From contig CP065001.1 in assembly GCA_016700155.1 (NCBI GenBank), positions 3,162,001 through 3,226,000 on the forward strand: a stretch of 64,000 bases of DNA. Direction: 5' to 3'. The notes under the pieces are model-generated. The model ran no database searches, was not told the DNA's origin, and saw only the letters and a program-made list of their open reading frames with translations. The stretch is from Ignavibacteriales bacterium. GTDB taxonomy: Bacteria; Bacteroidota; Ignavibacteria; Ignavibacteriales; Ignavibacteriaceae. This document shows, one piece after another, positions 1 to 8,805 of the stretch (within the stretch, counting starts at the first letter, position 1; the number at the start of each line of letters is the position of its first letter). The position numbers and the translations under genes were made by a program.

Positions 1-542
1 ATTATTTTTATTTTAAATCCCATGGCACCACAGGCTGAGTAAATAAAACTACCCGGTCTATAACCTGAATCAAAAATAAATCCTTTTTTTATCTCCTCAT
101 TTAGACCGAGATGTTTAGACCCAAACAAAGTTGTTTCTTCGCATGTAGTAAACGCTACTGTAAAATCTTTAACAGGAATTTTTTCCAGTGCAATCTTCTT
201 TAGTGTATATAGCAGGGTAGAAACACCCGCCCGGTTATCAACTCCAAGTACAGTATCACCTGAAGAAACTATACGATCATCTTTAATGATTGGTCTTACG
301 TGTTCGGTGGGCCGTGCAGTATCCAGATGCGACAGTAAGACCATATTACCGCCGGTTCCAACTTTACAAATTAAATTTCCACTATTACTTCCGGTAAATT
401 GACGGGAATCGTCTTCTGTTAATTCGTAGTCATATTTTTCAAGGTACAGTTTGATATGCCCTGCAAGTGGTTTTTCATTAGCGGAAAGTGCATTTATGCT
501 GGTTATTTCTATGAACAAATCTATTATTTCAGGATGGTTCAT
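1..542 (-). CDS. M20-family metallopeptidase, N-terminal part (cut by window edge)
   Basis: Translating the minus strand from the ATG at 542 gives about 180 residues before the sequence ends, so the C-terminal part is missing. The visible part has the metal-site motifs of M20 peptidases (peptidase T, ArgE, DapE and relatives): SHLDTA with H72 and D74, the bridging aspartate in GVDNRAG (D102), and TCEET with the catalytic and metal-binding glutamates E135 and E136. There is no signal peptide, so a cytoplasmic di- or tripeptidase is most likely. M20 is preferred over M42 because of the HxDT and CEE forms, but the two cannot be fully separated without the C-terminal half. No operon partner is visible. 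Confidence 0.8.
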   Translation of the reverse strand, partial: MNHPEIIDLFIEITSINALSANEKPLAGHIKLYLEKYDYELTEDDSRQFTGSNSGNLICKVGTGGNMVLLSHLDTARPTEHVRPIIKDDRIVSSGDTVLGVDNRAGVSTLLYTLKKIALEKIPVKDFTVAFTTCEETTLFGSKHLGLNEEIKKGFIFDSGYRPGSFIYSACGAMGFKIKI

Positions 543-634
543 CTGTAATTCTGCTTACATAGTGATAATATGATGTAATGTTTGTTACAGATTTACGAAA
601 ATAAATTTTCTAAGTCAAGAAATAATTTTTCTGA

Positions 635-988
635 CTACTCGTCTTCTGAGTAAACCTCAAGATCACCTTTTCTTATATACCCGTCTTTTAGCAGGCGGTC
701 ACTTGATCTGTAAAGTACAATTGTAAGTTCGTTTGTGAGGTAGTATCCGGTGGATTCAATCTTAACGCCAAACAATTCTCTGGTTACTTTAACCTTGGCG
801 ATAAGTTTGTCCTCCGCGATAATTGACTTTTCTACTTTAGCTTTTTTTGTTGGAATGTTCGACAAAGCCCAATAAATACCCTTCTTTGCATTTTGCAGAG
901 TGGTGGTTATATCTTCTTCAATTTTAGCCTGAGCCGACAAACTATATGATAAGAGAAAAATTAGTACTGAAACAACTGACATTCTCAT
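635..988 (-). CDS. small secreted protein of unknown function
   Basis: A 117-aa protein with a hydrophobic N-terminus ending near LSAQA, which looks like a signal peptidase I site, followed by about 95 mostly polar residues with no family I recognise. I chose the ATG at 988 rather than an upstream in-frame start at 1021 because a strong ribosome site (GGGAGGG, complement of 993-999) lies four bases before it and because it puts the signal peptide at the N-terminus. A second ATG follows at 982. It is divergent from the TetR-led operon, so both promoters share the 989-1129 interval and the two could be co-regulated. Confidence 0.6.
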   Translation of the reverse strand: MRMSVVSVLIFLLSYSLSAQAKIEEDITTTLQNAKKGIYWALSNIPTKKAKVEKSIIAEDKLIAKVKVTRELFGVKIESTGYYLTNELTIVLYRSSDRLLKDGYIRKGDLEVYSEDE

Positions 989-1058
989 GTTACCCTCCCG
1001 ATTTTTAAGAAATTTAGCCAAATATTTTTTAACAGCAAATCAATCTTTTCAAAAATAG

Positions 1059-1129
1059 TGGAAACTGACTATTGACTTTTTAGTTTCCATCATGTAAGTT
1101 GGAAACTAAATAAACGATTATAGTTTCCA
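1059..1129 (+). promoter_or_regulatory. four-half-site operator array, likely bound by the adjacent TetR regulator
   Basis: The octamer TGGAAACT or its complement AGTTTCCA occurs four times in alternating orientation: 1059-1066, 1082-1089, 1100-1107 and 1122-1129. The middle pair is extended to a perfect inverted repeat of 11 bp per arm (TTTAGTTTCCA at 1079-1089, TGGAAACTAAA at 1100-1110). The last copy touches the ATG of the TetR gene. A possible promoter lies inside the array: TTGACT at 1072-1077 and TAAGTTGG at 1095-1102, similar to the -33/-7 arrangement of Bacteroidetes. This fits autorepression. The repeats are seen directly; the binding protein is inferred from position. Confidence 0.75.
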
Positions 1130-1771
1130 ATGAAAAAATTAAAAATAACCAGTGAAGATCAGAATCCTGAAAAAATAAGGATAGTAAATTTTGCCTCAGA
1201 GGTTTTTCTCCGCGATGGATTTTTCAAAATCTCCATGGACAGAATAGCTTCTGACCTTCACATAAGTAAAAAAACCATTTACAAATTCTTTTCTACAAAA
1301 GAGGAATTGGTTGAAGCTGTAATATCTAATTTTATCACTTCAGCAAGTTCAAGAATAGAATCTGTGATGGATGCGAACGAAACTTCGCTAACAAAGGCTT
1401 TAAAACTTTTTGAGATAATGGGTTCAATAGCAATGAGATTGAGTGATAACTGGATTAAGGACATTAAAATCCATACTCCTGACCTTTGGGAAAAGATAGA
1501 TGAATTCAGAACTAAAAAAGCCTTCGCAGTGCTTGGTAATATTATCCGCCAGGGGCAAACTGAAGGAATGATAATAGATAAACCTGCCGAGCTTATTATT
1601 TATCTGTTCGTTAACTCAATCAGGTCAATTGTAAATCCGGATTTTCTATTCTATCAGAAGTTCAACTACAAAGAAGCTTTTCAGCATTCATTTGAAATTT
1701 TATTCAACGGGATACTGACACAAAAAGGTAAAAAACAATTCGATAAAATATTCAGTAAGGTAATACAATGA
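1130..1771 (+). CDS. TetR/AcrR-family transcriptional regulator
   Basis: A 213-aa protein of the usual TetR length. Residues about 15-62 form the TetR DNA-binding domain, with the helix-turn-helix region reading IASDLHISKKTIYKFF. The rest is an all-helical ligand-binding and dimerisation domain that differs between families. Its stop overlaps the start of the membrane-fusion gene (ATGA at 1768-1771), so it is the first gene of the efflux operon and probably represses it through the four half-sites immediately upstream. There is no clear Shine-Dalgarno before the ATG; the operator copy takes up that space. The inducing ligand is unknown. Confidence 0.9.
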   Translation: MKKLKITSEDQNPEKIRIVNFASEVFLRDGFFKISMDRIASDLHISKKTIYKFFSTKEELVEAVISNFITSASSRIESVMDANETSLTKALKLFEIMGSIAMRLSDNWIKDIKIHTPDLWEKIDEFRTKKAFAVLGNIIRQGQTEGMIIDKPAELIIYLFVNSIRSIVNPDFLFYQKFNYKEAFQHSFEILFNGILTQKGKKQFDKIFSKVIQ

Positions 1772-2733
1772 AAAAAGTAATAAGATTATTTCTTATGGGA
1801 ATGATATTGACGCTTTACTCATGCGGCAATGGTAATGATGGAAATACAATTGAAGTTTCCGGAAATATTGAAACAACTACTATAGTTGTCAGCTCACAGG
1901 TAAGCGGGAAAGTTTTACAACTCTTAAAAGACGAAGGTGAAAAAGTAAAAGCTGGAGATACAATAATAGTTATCGATCCTATTACGTATCAGTTAAAACT
2001 TGAGGAAGCCGCAGCAGCATTAACTGCCGCCGAAGCACAGTATCAGCTTCTAAAAAACGGTGCAAGACGTGAGGACATTCAGCAGACACAGGAAATGTTG
2101 AACCAGGCTGAGTTGAATTTTAATTCTGCTGAAAAGGATAAAGAACGGTTTGAGAATCTGTATAAGTCAAAAGCCATCACGAAGAAACAATATGATGATG
2201 CAATAACAAGATATGATGTATCGCTTGCACAATTTAATTCAGCAAAACAGAACTATAAGAAAATTACAAACCTTGCAAGACCTGAGGAACTAAAGCAAGC
2301 TGAAGCAAATGTCAGCCGGCTAAAAGCAGCTTTAGAAATGGTTAAAAAAAGTTTAGCTGACTGTTATGTTAATTCGCCAACAGACGGAATCATAGTAAAA
2401 CAATTTATTGAAGCTGGCGAAACTGCCGGAATGTTATCGTCACTATTTAAAGTATCCGATTTGAGTACAGTTGATTTGATTCTTTATATCTCCGAGACTG
2501 AGTTAGGCAAAGTTAAACTGGAACAAAAAGTTGATGTAAATGTTGACTCATACCCGGAAAAAATTTTTGAAGGTAAAATAGTTTTCATTTCACCTGAAGC
2601 AGAATTCACTCCAAAAAATATTCAGACAAAAGAGGAAAGAACAAAACTGGTTTTTGCAGTCAAAGTGAAAATTGACAACAAAAACTACGAACTAAAAACC
2701 GGCATGCCTGCTGATGCTTTAATCAAATTGTGA
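1768..2733 (+). CDS. HlyD-family membrane fusion lipoprotein of an ABC efflux pump
   Basis: A 321-aa periplasmic adaptor. The N-terminus is a lipoprotein signal with the lipobox LYSC (C19). A half-lipoyl segment with VSSQVSGKV follows, then a long helical hairpin at about residues 75-200 rich in A, E, Q and K (the coiled coil that reaches the TolC-like protein), the second half-lipoyl segment at NSPTDGIIV, and a beta-barrel ending in GMPADALIKL. This is the YhiI/YbhG type that pairs with ABC-2 exporters. It overlaps the regulator gene by four bases and the next ATPase gene by four, so translation is likely coupled. Confidence 0.92.
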   Translation: MKKVIRLFLMGMILTLYSCGNGNDGNTIEVSGNIETTTIVVSSQVSGKVLQLLKDEGEKVKAGDTIIVIDPITYQLKLEEAAAALTAAEAQYQLLKNGARREDIQQTQEMLNQAELNFNSAEKDKERFENLYKSKAITKKQYDDAITRYDVSLAQFNSAKQNYKKITNLARPEELKQAEANVSRLKAALEMVKKSLADCYVNSPTDGIIVKQFIEAGETAGMLSSLFKVSDLSTVDLILYISETELGKVKLEQKVDVNVDSYPEKIFEGKIVFISPEAEFTPKNIQTKEERTKLVFAVKVKIDNKNYELKTGMPADALIKL

Positions 2734-3695
2734 ATTACACGTCAATGAAACTTGCAATAAACATAGAAGAACTTCATAAAAGTTATCCGGAAGCAGCCGC
2801 AGTTAACGGAATTTCTTTAAATGTAAAACAAGGTGAGATGTTCGGACTTGTCGGACCGGATGGCGCTGGTAAAACAACAACAATAAGAGTAGTGTGCGGA
2901 CTTCTTAAACCGGATAAAGGAGTCGTAACCATTCTTGATCTTGACATAACAAAAAACAGGAAAGATGTACAAAACCAGATTGGCTACCTTTCACAAAAGT
3001 TCAGCTTATATGGTGATCTTTCAATAGATGAGAACATTGAATTCTTCGCGGATATACATGATGTAAAGAATTTTAAACAACGAAGAGATGAACTTCTTTC
3101 ATTTACAAGACTGACTGCATTCAGAAAAAGGCTTGCAGAAAAATTATCAGGAGGAATGAAACAAAAACTCGCGCTTGCCTGCAGTTTAATTCATACGCCA
3201 AAAATTCTTTTCCTTGATGAACCTACTACCGGTGTTGATCCGGTATCGAGACGCGACTTCTGGAAAATACTTTCTGATCTTCAAAAGGATGGGATCACAA
3301 TTTTTATGACTACACCCTATCTGGATGAAGCAGAAAGATGCAACAGGGTTGCTTTGATGAACAACGGAAAAATTATTACCGCCGATACTCCATCATCAAT
3401 TAAAAAATCAATTGAACGTAGTACACTTGAAATAATATGCAGTGATATAAAAAGTGCTTATGAACTTTTAAGAAATGAAAAAGAAATTGAAGCGCAGATT
3501 TTTGGCGACCGCATCAACCTGATGTTTAAAGATCACAACAAAGAATTTGATAAAATAAAATCACTGCTTACATCAAATGGAATAAGCATAACAAGCAGCA
3601 GAGTAATTCCACCCTCACTTGAAAATGTGTTTATTCACCTTGTTAAAAAAGAAACAACAAAGATTAATGATAGTAATGTAAAGGAATTAAGATGA
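2730..3695 (+). CDS. ABC-2 type exporter ATPase A (non-canonical H-loop)
   Basis: A 321-aa ATP-binding subunit. Walker A is GPDGAGKTTT (42-51), the Q-loop is at YLSQKFSLYGDL, the signature LSGGMKQ starts at 139, and Walker B LFLDEPTTGVDP carries the catalytic glutamate E164. At the H-loop position the motif reads TTPYLDEAERC, with proline at about residue 196 in place of histidine. The C-terminal 90 residues are an accessory domain common in ABC-2 exporters. The GTG at 2730 overlaps the preceding stop (GTGA); an ATG at 2745 is a possible alternative start. It probably pairs with the second ATPase at 5075, as in the fused two-domain protein YbhF. Confidence 0.93.
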   Translation: MNYTSMKLAINIEELHKSYPEAAAVNGISLNVKQGEMFGLVGPDGAGKTTTIRVVCGLLKPDKGVVTILDLDITKNRKDVQNQIGYLSQKFSLYGDLSIDENIEFFADIHDVKNFKQRRDELLSFTRLTAFRKRLAEKLSGGMKQKLALACSLIHTPKILFLDEPTTGVDPVSRRDFWKILSDLQKDGITIFMTTPYLDEAERCNRVALMNNGKIITADTPSSIKKSIERSTLEIICSDIKSAYELLRNEKEIEAQIFGDRINLMFKDHNKEFDKIKSLLTSNGISITSSRVIPPSLENVFIHLVKKETTKINDSNVKELR

Positions 3696-4996
3696 AATAT
3701 ATTTTTTTTGCAATAGTGCTTTCAGGTTGTGTGATGGCACAATCACTAACACTTGAAGAAAGTCTGCAATTAGGTTTAAAGAATAGTAAGGACTTAGTCA
3801 TTTCAAAATCAAAAACAAAATATGCTGATGCAAAAATTACCGAGGTCGGTTCACAGATGCTGCCGCAGTTAAAATTCTCAGCGTCTTACACAAGACTAAG
3901 TGATGTTCCGCCGTTTGAAGTGATCGTCCCGTTTTCTCCATCACCAATAAAAATCCAGGATGTTATCCTTAACAATTATTCTTTCAAGCTATCACTACAG
4001 CAGCCTTTGTTTACAGGCTTCAGGTTAAGTTCGTTAAAAAATTCTGCGGAGTATAATTATGAAGCTGCAAATCTTGAATACAATGCCGCTATTAATAACT
4101 ACGCTGTGCAGATATATGAATCATTCTGGAATTTTTATAATTCACAACAGATTGCAGTGCTCATTAAAGAACAGTTAATTTCTATTAATCAGCATCTTGC
4201 CGATACAAAAAATTTCCTTGATAATGGTCTCGCTACTATGAATGATGTGCTTAAACTTGAAGTTCAATATTCTTCACTCGAACTAAAATTAATTGAAGCA
4301 GAAAGTAATCTGGATCTGGCACGAATTAATTTTAACAGAGTAATTGGATTAGAATTAGATGCATCTCCGGAATTAAAAGTGAACGAAATAAATCCCCTGC
4401 CCGAAAAATTTTTAATTAGTGATTTATTACTCGAAGCCAATAAAAACAGGGATGAAATAAAATCTATTTCCAATCGTGTTAAAGCAAGTGATGAATTGGT
4501 TTCAGCGGCGAATGCAGGCTGGTTCCCTTCAATCTATTTGTTTGGCAACGCTTACTACAATAATCCCAATCAACGGATTATGCCAATAAAGAATGAATTT
4601 AAAGATTCGTGGGACGCTGGTGTAACATTAAACTGGGATTTGTGGAACTGGGGTTATACCTCTTCACAAACCACACAAGCTGAAGAGATAAAACTTCAGA
4701 CTGAAACAAACTTAGCACAGTTAAAAGAATCAATTGAAATTGAAGTCACACGTGAGTATCTCAATTATGTTAAATCAATAAAGAAAGTTGAAGTTGCACG
4801 TAAAAGTGTGGAACAGGCAGACGAGAATTACAGATTGACAAAAGAAAAATACAACTCACAGGTTGCAAGCAGTTCTGATCTGATTGATGCACAAACATAC
4901 CAGCTTGAAGCAGAGACTAATCTGATTTCAGCGTTGGTGGGTTTCCAAATTTCAAAAGTAAAATTGGAGAGAGCCACAGGTAGAAAAATTTATTGA
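3692..4996 (+). CDS. TolC-like outer-membrane efflux protein
   Basis: A 434-aa protein with two outer-membrane-efflux repeats: the N-terminal half begins after the signal peptide with LTLEESLQLGLKNS, and the second repeat ends near the C-terminus with SSDLIDAQTYQLEAE. Long helices with small beta segments match the TolC/OprM fold. The signal region is short and contains both LSGC, a possible lipobox, and VMAQS, a possible signal peptidase I site, so lipidation is uncertain. Its ATG overlaps the ATPase stop (ATGA). The gene lies between the two ATPase genes, consistent with one tripartite pump spanning both membranes. Confidence 0.92.
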   Translation: MKYIFFAIVLSGCVMAQSLTLEESLQLGLKNSKDLVISKSKTKYADAKITEVGSQMLPQLKFSASYTRLSDVPPFEVIVPFSPSPIKIQDVILNNYSFKLSLQQPLFTGFRLSSLKNSAEYNYEAANLEYNAAINNYAVQIYESFWNFYNSQQIAVLIKEQLISINQHLADTKNFLDNGLATMNDVLKLEVQYSSLELKLIEAESNLDLARINFNRVIGLELDASPELKVNEINPLPEKFLISDLLLEANKNRDEIKSISNRVKASDELVSAANAGWFPSIYLFGNAYYNNPNQRIMPIKNEFKDSWDAGVTLNWDLWNWGYTSSQTTQAEEIKLQTETNLAQLKESIEIEVTREYLNYVKSIKKVEVARKSVEQADENYRLTKEKYNSQVASSSDLIDAQTYQLEAETNLISALVGFQISKVKLERATGRKIY

Positions 4997-5074
4997 CGGT
5001 TCAATCCATCAAGTGTGAGTTACTTTCAATACAATATAGCAATGAGACAATAGAACAATTACCAATAGATAAAT

Positions 5075-5998
5075 ATGAATAGCATTGACGTAAAAGATTT
5101 GACAAAAAAATTCGGCAGTTTTATTTCTGTTGATAATGTTTCATTCACAGTTAAGAAGGGCGAAGTGTTTGGATTTCTTGGTGCGAATGGTGCCGGAAAA
5201 TCTACAACTATAAGAATGTTATGCGGGATACTATCACCGACATCTGGTGACGCGCTTGTTGGCGGTTACAGTATAATGAATGAAGCCGATAAAGTAAAAA
5301 AGAATATCGGGTATATGTCTCAAAGGTTTTCTCTTTACAATGATCTCACCGTTGAAGAAAATATAAACTTCTTTGGCGGCGTATATGGATTAGATAATGG
5401 TGAACTGAAAGAAAGAAAAAAATGGGTTTTATCAATTGCTGATCTTGAAGGGAAAGAAAATGTTTTAACCGATTCTTTACCGGGCGGAATAAAACAGAGA
5501 CTTGCACTTGGTACAGCGGTTATTCATAGACCTGAAATTGTTTTTCTCGATGAACCTACAAGCGGAGTTGATCCAATTTCACGGAGAAATTTCTGGGATC
5601 TTATAAACCGTTTATCATCGGATGGAACTACTGTTTTTGTAACAACTCACTATCTTGAAGAAGCCGAGTTCTGCAATAACATAATTCTTATCAACGCAGG
5701 AAAGCTTGTAGCAGAAGGAAATCCGAAAGAATTAAAAACCGAGTTTATCAAAAACAAAATCATGGAAGTTGAATGTGAACGCGTTGTTGACGCTCTGGAA
5801 ATACTTGCTAAAGAAAATTTTGTTGATGAGACAAGCATATTCGGCAACAATATTCACATCGGTGTGAATGACAATTTCCATAATATTGAACAGATAAAAC
5901 AATCCCTGTCAAAAGCATCAATACAAATAAACAGGATAGACGAAATCTCCCCCACTCTTGAAGATGTATTTATAAAATTAGTTGACAAAAAATATTAA
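5075..5998 (+). CDS. ABC-2 type exporter ATPase B (non-canonical signature motif)
   Basis: A 307-aa ATP-binding subunit. Walker A GANGAGKSTT starts at 36, the Q-loop is in YMSQRFSLYNDL, Walker B is VFLDEPTSGVDP with catalytic E160, and the H-loop is the canonical TTHYLEEAEFC (H192). The signature is LPGGIKQ (135-141) rather than LSGG, with proline in place of the conserved serine. This is the reverse of ATPase A, which has LSGG but lacks the H-loop histidine. A gap of about 80 bases separates it from the TolC-like gene, so a separate ribosome entry is likely. Its stop overlaps the first permease start. Confidence 0.93.
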   Translation: MNSIDVKDLTKKFGSFISVDNVSFTVKKGEVFGFLGANGAGKSTTIRMLCGILSPTSGDALVGGYSIMNEADKVKKNIGYMSQRFSLYNDLTVEENINFFGGVYGLDNGELKERKKWVLSIADLEGKENVLTDSLPGGIKQRLALGTAVIHRPEIVFLDEPTSGVDPISRRNFWDLINRLSSDGTTVFVTTHYLEEAEFCNNIILINAGKLVAEGNPKELKTEFIKNKIMEVECERVVDALEILAKENFVDETSIFGNNIHIGVNDNFHNIEQIKQSLSKASIQINRIDEISPTLEDVFIKLVDKKY

Positions 5999-7137
5999 TG
6001 ATGATGTTTACAAAATTATTTGCAGTAATAAAAAAAGAAGTAAGACAGCTCAAGCGCGACCACAGGCTTTTATTCGTGATCTTTTTCTTTCCTGTAATGC
6101 TTCTTGTGTTATTCGGATACGCTGTTAACTTCGATATAAAAAATATTAAGCTTGCAGTTTATGATCAGGATAGATCAGACATTAGCAGGGAAATCCTTAA
6201 CTCCCTAAGTAGTTCGGAATATTTTAATATCGTCGCTTACATAAATGATCATAGCGAAATCAACAAGTATCTTGATGATAAAAATGCCCAATGTGTTGTA
6301 GTTATCCCGAAGGATTTTTCAAAAAAACTTTACTCAGGTCAGGATGCCTCTATTCAATATCTTATTGACGGTGTTGAAGGCACAACAGCAACAACAATAC
6401 AAAACTTTGTTAACGCGGCAACATTTTCTTTCAGCGGAAAATTCGCGCAATCAATACTTACAAAGTATGGGACTGATCTTCCAGTGCCTGTAAGTTTTGA
6501 ACCCGTATTCTGGTACAATCCTTCACTTGAAACTGCTAAATTCCTGGTCCCCGGACTGATTGCAATGATACTAATTATTATTGCTGTCATCTCTGTTTCC
6601 CTTTCTATTGTAAGAGAAAAAGAAAGAGGAACAATTGAACAATTGAATGTATCGCCGCTTCATTCGCTTTCTTTGCTTATAGGAAAAATAACCCCATACC
6701 TTATTATATCATTTGTTAATGCTGGTTTTATCTTGCTTGCAAGTTACTTCCTGTTTGGTGTTGAAGTAAAAGGAAGTCTAATTCTTTTATTCCTGACTAC
6801 ATTAATATTTTTATTTGCGTCAACCTCGATGGGAATTTTTATTTCCGCAATTGCTAACTCGCAGCAGGTTGCCTTTACGTTCGCAACATTTTTTTCATTA
6901 CTTCCTTCTCTGATTTTATCAGGATTCATTTTCCCGATTGACAATATGCCCGTAGTGATCCAGGTAATTACAAACATAAATCCGACAAAATTTTTTCTTG
7001 TTATTCTAAGAAACATTATGCTTAAAGGAGTCGGCATTGAGACATTTTATGACCAGGTATTATATATGATACTTTTCGGTTCGGTTTTAATTTTATTAGG
7101 CACAGTAATCAACAAGAAGAAAACAAGTGCGACATGA
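5998..7137 (+). CDS. ABC-2 type transporter permease (YbhS/YbhR-like)
   Basis: A 379-aa permease with the ABC-2 layout: a cytoplasmic N-terminus with KKEVRQLKRD, TM1 at about 25-45, a large extracytoplasmic loop of about 130 residues, then five clustered TM segments from about residue 180. The motif VREKERGTIEQLNVSPL follows TM2; this coupling segment is typical of the family. Three ATGs lie in tandem at the start (5998, 6001, 6004), the first overlapping the ATPase stop. It probably forms a heterodimer with the next gene, because the two are similar along their length and directly adjacent. Confidence 0.92.
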   Translation: MMMFTKLFAVIKKEVRQLKRDHRLLFVIFFFPVMLLVLFGYAVNFDIKNIKLAVYDQDRSDISREILNSLSSSEYFNIVAYINDHSEINKYLDDKNAQCVVVIPKDFSKKLYSGQDASIQYLIDGVEGTTATTIQNFVNAATFSFSGKFAQSILTKYGTDLPVPVSFEPVFWYNPSLETAKFLVPGLIAMILIIIAVISVSLSIVREKERGTIEQLNVSPLHSLSLLIGKITPYLIISFVNAGFILLASYFLFGVEVKGSLILLFLTTLIFLFASTSMGIFISAIANSQQVAFTFATFFSLLPSLILSGFIFPIDNMPVVIQVITNINPTKFFLVILRNIMLKGVGIETFYDQVLYMILFGSVLILLGTVINKKKTSAT

Positions 7138-8264
7138 AACAGATACTTCATTTTATTAAAAAAGAATTTTTACAATTCAAACGTGACCCGAAAATGTTCG
7201 GGATAATTCTCGTAGCCCCTGTTATACAACTTGTATTTTTAGGATACGCAGCTAACCTTGATGTTGAAAATGTAAAGTTGATCGTCTATGATCAGAATAA
7301 ATCTGAAGCATCAAGGGAATTTGTTGAAAGGTTTACATCATCCGGTTATTTCAGCGTAAAAAGATATGCAGATAATTATGATGATATAACTTCATCACTC
7401 GACAACGGAAAAGTAATTGCGGCTATTGTCATTCCATCTGATTTTGAAGAAAAAATTAATCGCAATGAAACAGCATTTGTACAAGCCATTTTCGATGGTT
7501 CTGACGGTAACACCGCATCAATAGCATCGGGATATATGAGGTCAATAATTGTAAAGTATTCACAGAACATTTCAACACAAATCATGCAAAAGTCCGGACG
7601 ATTGGTTAAACCTGTCGGCAGTATAAATCCGGAAACACGCGTATGGTACAACCCGACTTTAAAGACAAGAAATTTTATGGTTCCGGGAATTGTAGGTCTG
7701 CTGTTAAGTATAATTACGATGCTGCTTACATCACTTGCGGTTGTTAAAGAAAAAGAAATCGGAACAATGGAACAGTTGATAGTTACACCGTTAAAACCTT
7801 ACCAGATAATCATAGGAAAACTTGTACCGTTTGTAGTACTCGGTTTTGCTGCTGTTATAATTGTCCTTACCGCGATGACATTAATTTTTAACATCCCTGT
7901 AAAAGGAAGTATAACTTTTCTTTTTATGTCGGCGTTTCTTTATATCCTCTCGACACTTGGACTTGGTTTATTTGTTTCAACAATATCAAAGAACCAGCAG
8001 CAGGCAATGATGATCGCAATTTTCGCAGTGATGATGCCGATGGTGTTCTTAGCAGGGTTTGCATTTCCTGTTGAAAACATGCCGGAGATACTTCAATATA
8101 TTTCTTACATCATCCCATTAAAATATTTTTTTATTATAATCCGTGGTGTGATACTGAAGGGATTAGGTTTTGCTGATCTTTGGTTTGAAGCGTTAATGCT
8201 TCTGCTTATGGGGATTTCAATTCTTATTTTAAGTGCATCAAGATTTCAAAAGAAACTGGAATAA
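7134..8264 (+). CDS. ABC-2 type transporter permease, second subunit
   Basis: A 376-aa permease with the same architecture as its neighbour: one N-terminal TM, a large extracytoplasmic domain, then a five-TM bundle containing VVKEKEIGTMEQLIVTPL. The two share the N-terminal pattern of KKEFLQFKRDPKMFG type and the GFAFPVENMP segment before the last helices. It starts within an ATGA overlap with the preceding stop. With two ATPases and two permeases the exporter is best read as a heterodimer. The cargo is unknown; YhiI/YbhFSR-type pumps export drugs, cations or lipids. Confidence 0.92.
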   Translation: MKQILHFIKKEFLQFKRDPKMFGIILVAPVIQLVFLGYAANLDVENVKLIVYDQNKSEASREFVERFTSSGYFSVKRYADNYDDITSSLDNGKVIAAIVIPSDFEEKINRNETAFVQAIFDGSDGNTASIASGYMRSIIVKYSQNISTQIMQKSGRLVKPVGSINPETRVWYNPTLKTRNFMVPGIVGLLLSIITMLLTSLAVVKEKEIGTMEQLIVTPLKPYQIIIGKLVPFVVLGFAAVIIVLTAMTLIFNIPVKGSITFLFMSAFLYILSTLGLGLFVSTISKNQQQAMMIAIFAVMMPMVFLAGFAFPVENMPEILQYISYIIPLKYFFIIIRGVILKGLGFADLWFEALMLLLMGISILILSASRFQKKLE

Positions 8265-8266
8265 AT

Positions 8267-8707
8267 ATGGGAAGAATAAAAATATTACTGCCGGATAAAT
8301 TTCAATTCAAAACTGAAATGAAAATCAGGGTAACTGATATTAACTATGGCGGGCATCTTGGCAACGATTCAGTACTTTCAATTATGCATGAAGCAAGGAT
8401 ACGTTTTCTTGGTTCATTAGGTTATGCTGAATCGGATGTAGAAGGCACGGGTATTATGATGACTGATTGTCACATCAATTATACTTCACAGGGTTTTTAC
8501 GGCGATGAAATAATAATTGATGTGTCTGTTCCAAACATTGAAAGAAACGGCTGCGATTTTATTTACCGTATCACAAATAAAAATTCATTGGCCGAAATTG
8601 CAAGAGGTACAACGTCCATAGTATTTTATAGCTACACGCTGAAGAAACTTCAAAACACACCTGAAAAATTCAGAATAAAAATCACTGAACTTCCCTTTCT
8701 TGACTGA
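8267..8707 (+). CDS. hotdog-fold acyl-CoA thioesterase-like protein
   Basis: A 146-aa protein of 4HBT (YbgC/FadM-like) size. The segment RVTDINYGGHLGNDSVLSIM corresponds to the family's D-x-N-x-x-G-H-x-x-N active-site stretch, followed by EARIRFL. It starts two bases after the permease stop, so it is the last gene of the efflux operon. That position suggests a link to lipid or acyl-group turnover in response to the pump's inducer, but the substrate cannot be read from the sequence. Confidence 0.8.
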   Translation: MGRIKILLPDKFQFKTEMKIRVTDINYGGHLGNDSVLSIMHEARIRFLGSLGYAESDVEGTGIMMTDCHINYTSQGFYGDEIIIDVSVPNIERNGCDFIYRITNKNSLAEIARGTTSIVFYSYTLKKLQNTPEKFRIKITELPFLD

Positions 8708-8805
8708 TCAGATAATCCGCATTCCATATTGCAATAGCTATTGTGTATTTCTATTTTTGATGTGGAAAAATTTTGTGTAAAGTAATAATAGAATAATCAG
8801 GAGAA

